Position numbers and translations under genes: made by a program | The notes under the pieces: model-generated | The model's database searches: none | Seen by the model: only the letters and a program-made list of their open reading frames with translations | What the model was told of the DNA's origin: nothing | Assembly (NCBI GenBank): GCA_021818605.1 | Contig: JAKAUH010001128.1 | Span: 1-7,695 of the forward strand | DNA: 7,695 bases | Origin: Planctomycetota bacterium | GTDB lineage: Bacteria > Planctomycetota > Planctomycetia > Isosphaerales > Isosphaeraceae | Direction of reading: 5' to 3' | Shown: positions 6,301 through 7,695 of the stretch, one piece after another | Layout: the number at the start of each line of letters is the position of its first letter | How positions within the stretch are numbered: the stretch's first letter is position 1

Positions 6301-7695
6301 TCGCGCTGACGGTCGGCAACTTCGCGCAGTTCTCGGGGAACTTCGCCTTCCAGGAGTCGAGCCTGGCGAGCGTCCCGCTCGCGGGGGGCTCGGCGAGAGA
6401 GACGGTCAACGCCACGGTTCTCGAGATCGGTGCCAGCTCGGTGACCGGCTTCCTCGGCCTCAACGCCGGGGCCCCGCAGGCGCAGGGGTTGAGTGTCGAC
6501 GTGAGCTCGATGGCCCTGGCTCTCCTTTTCGGCCAGCCGACGGGCGACACCGCCGCGCAGGAATGGGTCGCGCTCTCGGCCTCGGTGAATAACGCCAGTG
6601 TCACGGGGATTCCCGGCCTGGGCTCGGTGAGCGGCCAGTCGCTGAGTGTCGCGGTGAACTCGACGGCCAGCGATGGGACCTCGCTGGACCTCGCCGGACT
6701 CACCGGCGGCGGCCTCTCGGTCGCGACGGGCCCCTCGACCTCCGTTCAGCTTGCCGATAGCAGTCCGATCGCGATGGCCGCCAGCGGCGCGGCCTTCGTG
6801 AGTCTGGGTTCCTCGCTCGGCTCGGCCACGATCGACGGCACATTCTCGTTCGAGGAAAAGTCCGTCACTCTTCCCGGTCAGACCACTCCATCGACCGTGA
6901 TCCAGGTGACGGTGGGCGGCCCGACCTCGACGGGCAACCACGCCGGCGCCTCGACCGCGCTCTCGCTCGGGACAGGCGGGCCGACCGTCTCGGCGACCGG
7001 GATCAATGGCGACTTCCTGATCCTTCCCGCGGGGATCGCGGGCGTGCTGACGATCGGGACGCTGGGGGTCGCGGGGCTACCGTCGTCGCTGGCGCTCTCG
7101 GGATCCATCAGCAACGCCGAGTTGCAGATCAACACCACGGGCGCTGCTCAGTCGTCGCCCGCGGGGGCCTCGCCCGCGTTCGACTACAGCCAGCCGGATC
7201 AATTCGACTTCGTGGCGCTGAGCGCCACGGTGGGGCTGGCGGTCTCGACATCGAGCGTGAGCGCCACCCTCGCCGGGACGTTCGGCTTCAGCCTCGCCAC
7301 GGTCACGGTCGACGGGGCGCCTCAATCGGTGCTGATCGTCGGCGTCAGTGGCGGCTCGACCAGCCTGACCCTCGGCACGGGTGGAGTGGGGGCCTCGGCG
7401 AGCGGGATCGGCGGGGCGTTCCTGATCGACTCCTCCGGCGTGGCGGGCGAGCTGACGGTTGGCTCGCTCGGCCTGGTCGGGCTGCCATCGTCGATCGCCC
7501 TGAGCGCGATCACGAACGCCACGTTCCAGATGAACACGATGGGCGCGGCGGCCAGCGCCTCGATCCTTGGTCAAGGCTTCGCGTTTACGCAGTCCGACCA
7601 GTACAACTTCCTGGCCGTTGGTGCCACGGCCGGCCTGGCGATCACGACCTCGGCCGGCTCGTCAACGCTGGATGGAACATTCACCTTCCAGCAGT
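3396..7695 (+). CDS. Giant LEPR-XLL beta-strand-repeat surface protein (3' end outside window)
   Basis: The plus-strand frame is open from ATG at 3396 to the window end, at least 1433 residues. An in-frame TGA (3393-3395) directly precedes the ATG, so this is the first available start; ribosome-site sequence is weak. Residues 1-42 are polar and basic, with no hydrophobic signal helix. LENRLLLS at 43-50 is a LEPR-XLL-type motif. Residues 53-146 form a Ser/Thr/Ala/Val-rich linker and 147-163 an Asn-Pro tract. Residues 169-450 hold beta-strand sequence with degenerate RTX-like motifs, GGKGGDNTL (237-245) and GDSGGTDTL (364-372). From about 530 on the protein is built of diverged beta repeats of about 149, 175 and 135 residues. 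Cys38 is the only cysteine I saw. I recognise no catalytic domain. An extracellular structural or adhesive role is inferred; the repeat families are not ones I can name. Confidence 0.92.
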   Translation, partial: MPSWTKLIPWLARKSPVETDEREDVQPARKLPSRAHRCSAETLENRLLLSGSNPSEHLPAPQVASISPVSSVEVSLYPGGTSAVPSVKTVTVSPMVAATSSLASTTAAATTMTSPSKGLATDLALDSIGETTEADGSDDAAGTPAVPNPNPNPNLNPNPIPIPTGPLTYQSDGPMSVTLRRSGADLQLVQTATGAVLASRPVQATSEVDITGVASSRSTLTVDFSGGPIPEAIHYDGGKGGDNTLVIEGGSFAQAQYASSGPHSGTIQLGGTSIDYADLTPIFDNTTVNARVFSDTASNDIIELVAGATAGTTRIESALPTPAFENITFENPASSLTINAGPGTATIEINSVDPAFTAPITINGDSGGTDTLVGPNLPSSFVVSGDHAGTLTVPTLATASVPIAFNGIQTLTGGNAGNTFLVESSAHFAAGTINGGGGGGSGDHVEVDLGNSVGSMTLADTGTANTLTVVSTAGDTLTNGTGQVTSSLYGSTIGYSGFQTPTLQTPSALFGDIVNLLKNVPSVSISLPSETLAGVLQISGLTLNFSSVTKTGSQGTGGTVNLTATSAVLFPGTTHTATIASLSGTYDVASETFTLTLNSVNLDAGGLLTASISSMTFTDNELSGSSTQTLATVQSLSIALPPLDNTQLSLTGTSSNPALTITQGGFSIASLTVSLPSLDWLGALQLTSPSLVLTNINYTDSTDTLTGSIGITAGSVALFPGLSTFSSTVTGFSGTDNLSTGVVQLSATSATVGFDGLISLAATGLSFGLDPATNQFTMSTGYSTLTIDDGSGQPFVYLSGDFAMSTGQEFGITPAGGTSTTRSVSAVTLGGTNIDAFFGIGGPYWQQSGSPVSAGSYGLALSGLSFGLGLLTPTSTTDTTSYYALEATVGQVQSVLPGNVPVSVSLGSANAPLSLAINGSYDSANPTSPPAVVDFSQLEGGGLSVPTGTGTTPVVIALNQKLFQVSGSVALTVGNFAQFSGNFAFQESSLASVPLAGGSARETVNATVLEIGASSVTGFLGLNAGAPQAQGLSVDVSSMALALLFGQPTGDTAAQEWVALSASVNNASVTGIPGLGSVSGQSLSVAVNSTASDGTSLDLAGLTGGGLSVATGPSTSVQLADSSPIAMAASGAAFVSLGSSLGSATIDGTFSFEEKSVTLPGQTTPSTVIQVTVGGPTSTGNHAGASTALSLGTGGPTVSATGINGDFLILPAGIAGVLTIGTLGVAGLPSSLALSGSISNAELQINTTGAAQSSPAGASPAFDYSQPDQFDFVALSATVGLAVSTSSVSATLAGTFGFSLATVTVDGAPQSVLIVGVSGGSTSLTLGTGGVGASASGIGGAFLIDSSGVAGELTVGSLGLVGLPSSIALSAITNATFQMNTMGAAASASILGQGFAFTQSDQYNFLAVGATAGLAITTSAGSSTLDGTFTFQQ
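3522..3545 (+). other. LEPR-XLL-type N-terminal motif of the plus-strand protein
   Basis: Residues 43-50 read LENRLLLS and are followed by G-S, close to the classic LEPRLLLSG form. The equivalent motif sits at residue 33 in the divergent neighbour. It confirms the reading frame and the short N-terminal arm, and suggests both proteins use the same export or sorting route. Confidence 0.87.
3834..3881 (+). repeat. Hexanucleotide CCGAAT tract encoding an Asn-Pro linker
   Basis: Eight hexamers in a row, CCGAAT with single-base variants (CTGAAT once, CCGATT twice at the end), encode PNPNPNPNLNPNPIPI at residues 147-162. A 6-bp unit changes linker length by two residues without shifting the frame, so slippage would be tolerated. 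The AT content is visibly higher than in the flanking sequence. It separates the low-complexity linker from the first beta-rich region. Confidence 0.9.
4104..4724 (+). other. Degenerate RTX-like / glycine-aspartate region (residues 237-443)
   Basis: GGKGGDNTL (237-245) fits the RTX nonapeptide GGxGxDxLx. GDSGGTDTL (364-372) and GGNAGNTFL (413-421) are partial matches, and a glycine run with S-G-D lies at 435-443. The copies are isolated and not in tandem as in a real RTX calcium roll, so calcium binding is possible but doubtful. Such scattered copies are common in planctomycete surface proteins. Confidence 0.5.
4989..5882 (+). repeat. Two beta-strand repeats of about 149 residues
   Basis: Unit one begins at LAGVLQ (residue 532, position 4989) and unit two at LGALQL (residue 681, position 5436), 447 bp apart. 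Shared landmarks are the opening L-x-G-x-L-Q, then TATSAVLFPG against TAGSVALFPG, then a D/N-containing strand pair and a G-L-L/G-L-I-S turn. Identity is low but the order is preserved. The end of the second unit is approximate. Confidence 0.6.
6042..6860 (+). repeat. Two beta-strand repeats of about 175 residues
   Basis: YALEATV (from 6042) and WVALSASV (from 6564) start two units with an offset of 525 bp. Each contains a V-P-G / I-P-G segment, then LEGGGLSVPTG against LTGGGLSVATG, a short strand with an I-A motif, and finally SGNFAFQES against DGTFSFEEK. The unit end is approximate. I do not recognise the family. Confidence 0.6.
6795..7695 (+). repeat. Three beta-strand repeats of about 135 residues, third cut by window edge
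   Basis: Units start near residues 1134, 1272 and 1405 (positions 6795, 7209, 7608). Shared blocks are DGTFSFEEK / AGTFGFSLA / DGTFTFQQ, then ALSLGTGG / SLTLGTGG, GINGDFLI / GIGGAFLI, GIAGVLTIGTLGVAGLPSS / GVAGELTVGSLGLVGLPSS, INTTGAA / MNTMGAA and SQPDQFDF / TQSDQYNF. The first unit overlaps the end of the 175-residue unit, so the two repeat types share strand blocks. The series clearly continues to the right of the window. Confidence 0.72.

Noticed and set aside
5937..6941. 334-codon open frame on the minus strand
   Set aside because: It is an Arg-rich shadow of the repeat region on the plus strand; its length reflects the scarcity of stops at high GC.

Overview
The window looks like accessory surface-protein DNA from a planctomycete (Planctomycetota; the style fits an Isosphaeraceae-type genome, but I cannot fix the genus). 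The basis is high GC with strong G/C third positions, two very long secreted-type proteins almost without cysteine, and in both an N-terminal LEPR-XLL-type motif: LEVRRLLT in one, LENRLLLS in the other. That motif typically sits near the start of giant extracellular proteins in this phylum. No RNA gene, mobile element, CRISPR array or enzyme gene is visible.

The layout is two divergent, very large genes separated by a 438-bp gap. On the minus strand, positions 2957 down to 1 encode at least 985 residues and the gene runs off the left edge. It has a basic N-terminal arm with the LEPR-XLL motif, then about 300 residues resembling autotransporter-associated beta-strand (PATR-like) solenoids, then six complete and one cut bacterial Ig/cadherin-like domains (Big_9/VCBS type) of about 95 residues. 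These domains form a four-domain higher-order repeat: domains 1-3 match domains 5-7, and domains 2 and 6 are near-duplicates. On the plus strand, positions 3396 to 7695 encode at least 1433 residues and the gene runs off the right edge. It has an N-terminal arm with the LEPR-XLL motif, a Ser/Thr/Ala-rich linker, an Asn-Pro tract encoded by a hexanucleotide repeat, a region with degenerate RTX-like glycine/aspartate motifs, and then a long series of beta-strand repeats of about 149, 175 and 135 residues that I cannot assign to a named family.

The gap (2958-3395) should carry the promoters of both genes. It contains a perfect 9-bp inverted repeat, a 10-bp palindrome and a terminator-like hairpin followed by five Ts. 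A 65-codon reading frame ends in a TGA that directly abuts the plus-strand ATG. I see no convincing sigma-70 -35/-10 pair and only weak Shine-Dalgarno sequence at either start.

Both products are probably exported and work at the cell surface or in the matrix, in adhesion or structure. That is inferred from domain type, repeat architecture and the shared N-terminal motif. The most notable features are the higher-order repeat in the minus-strand gene, the unassigned repeat families in the plus-strand gene, and the head-to-head pairing of two giant proteins carrying the same N-terminal motif.
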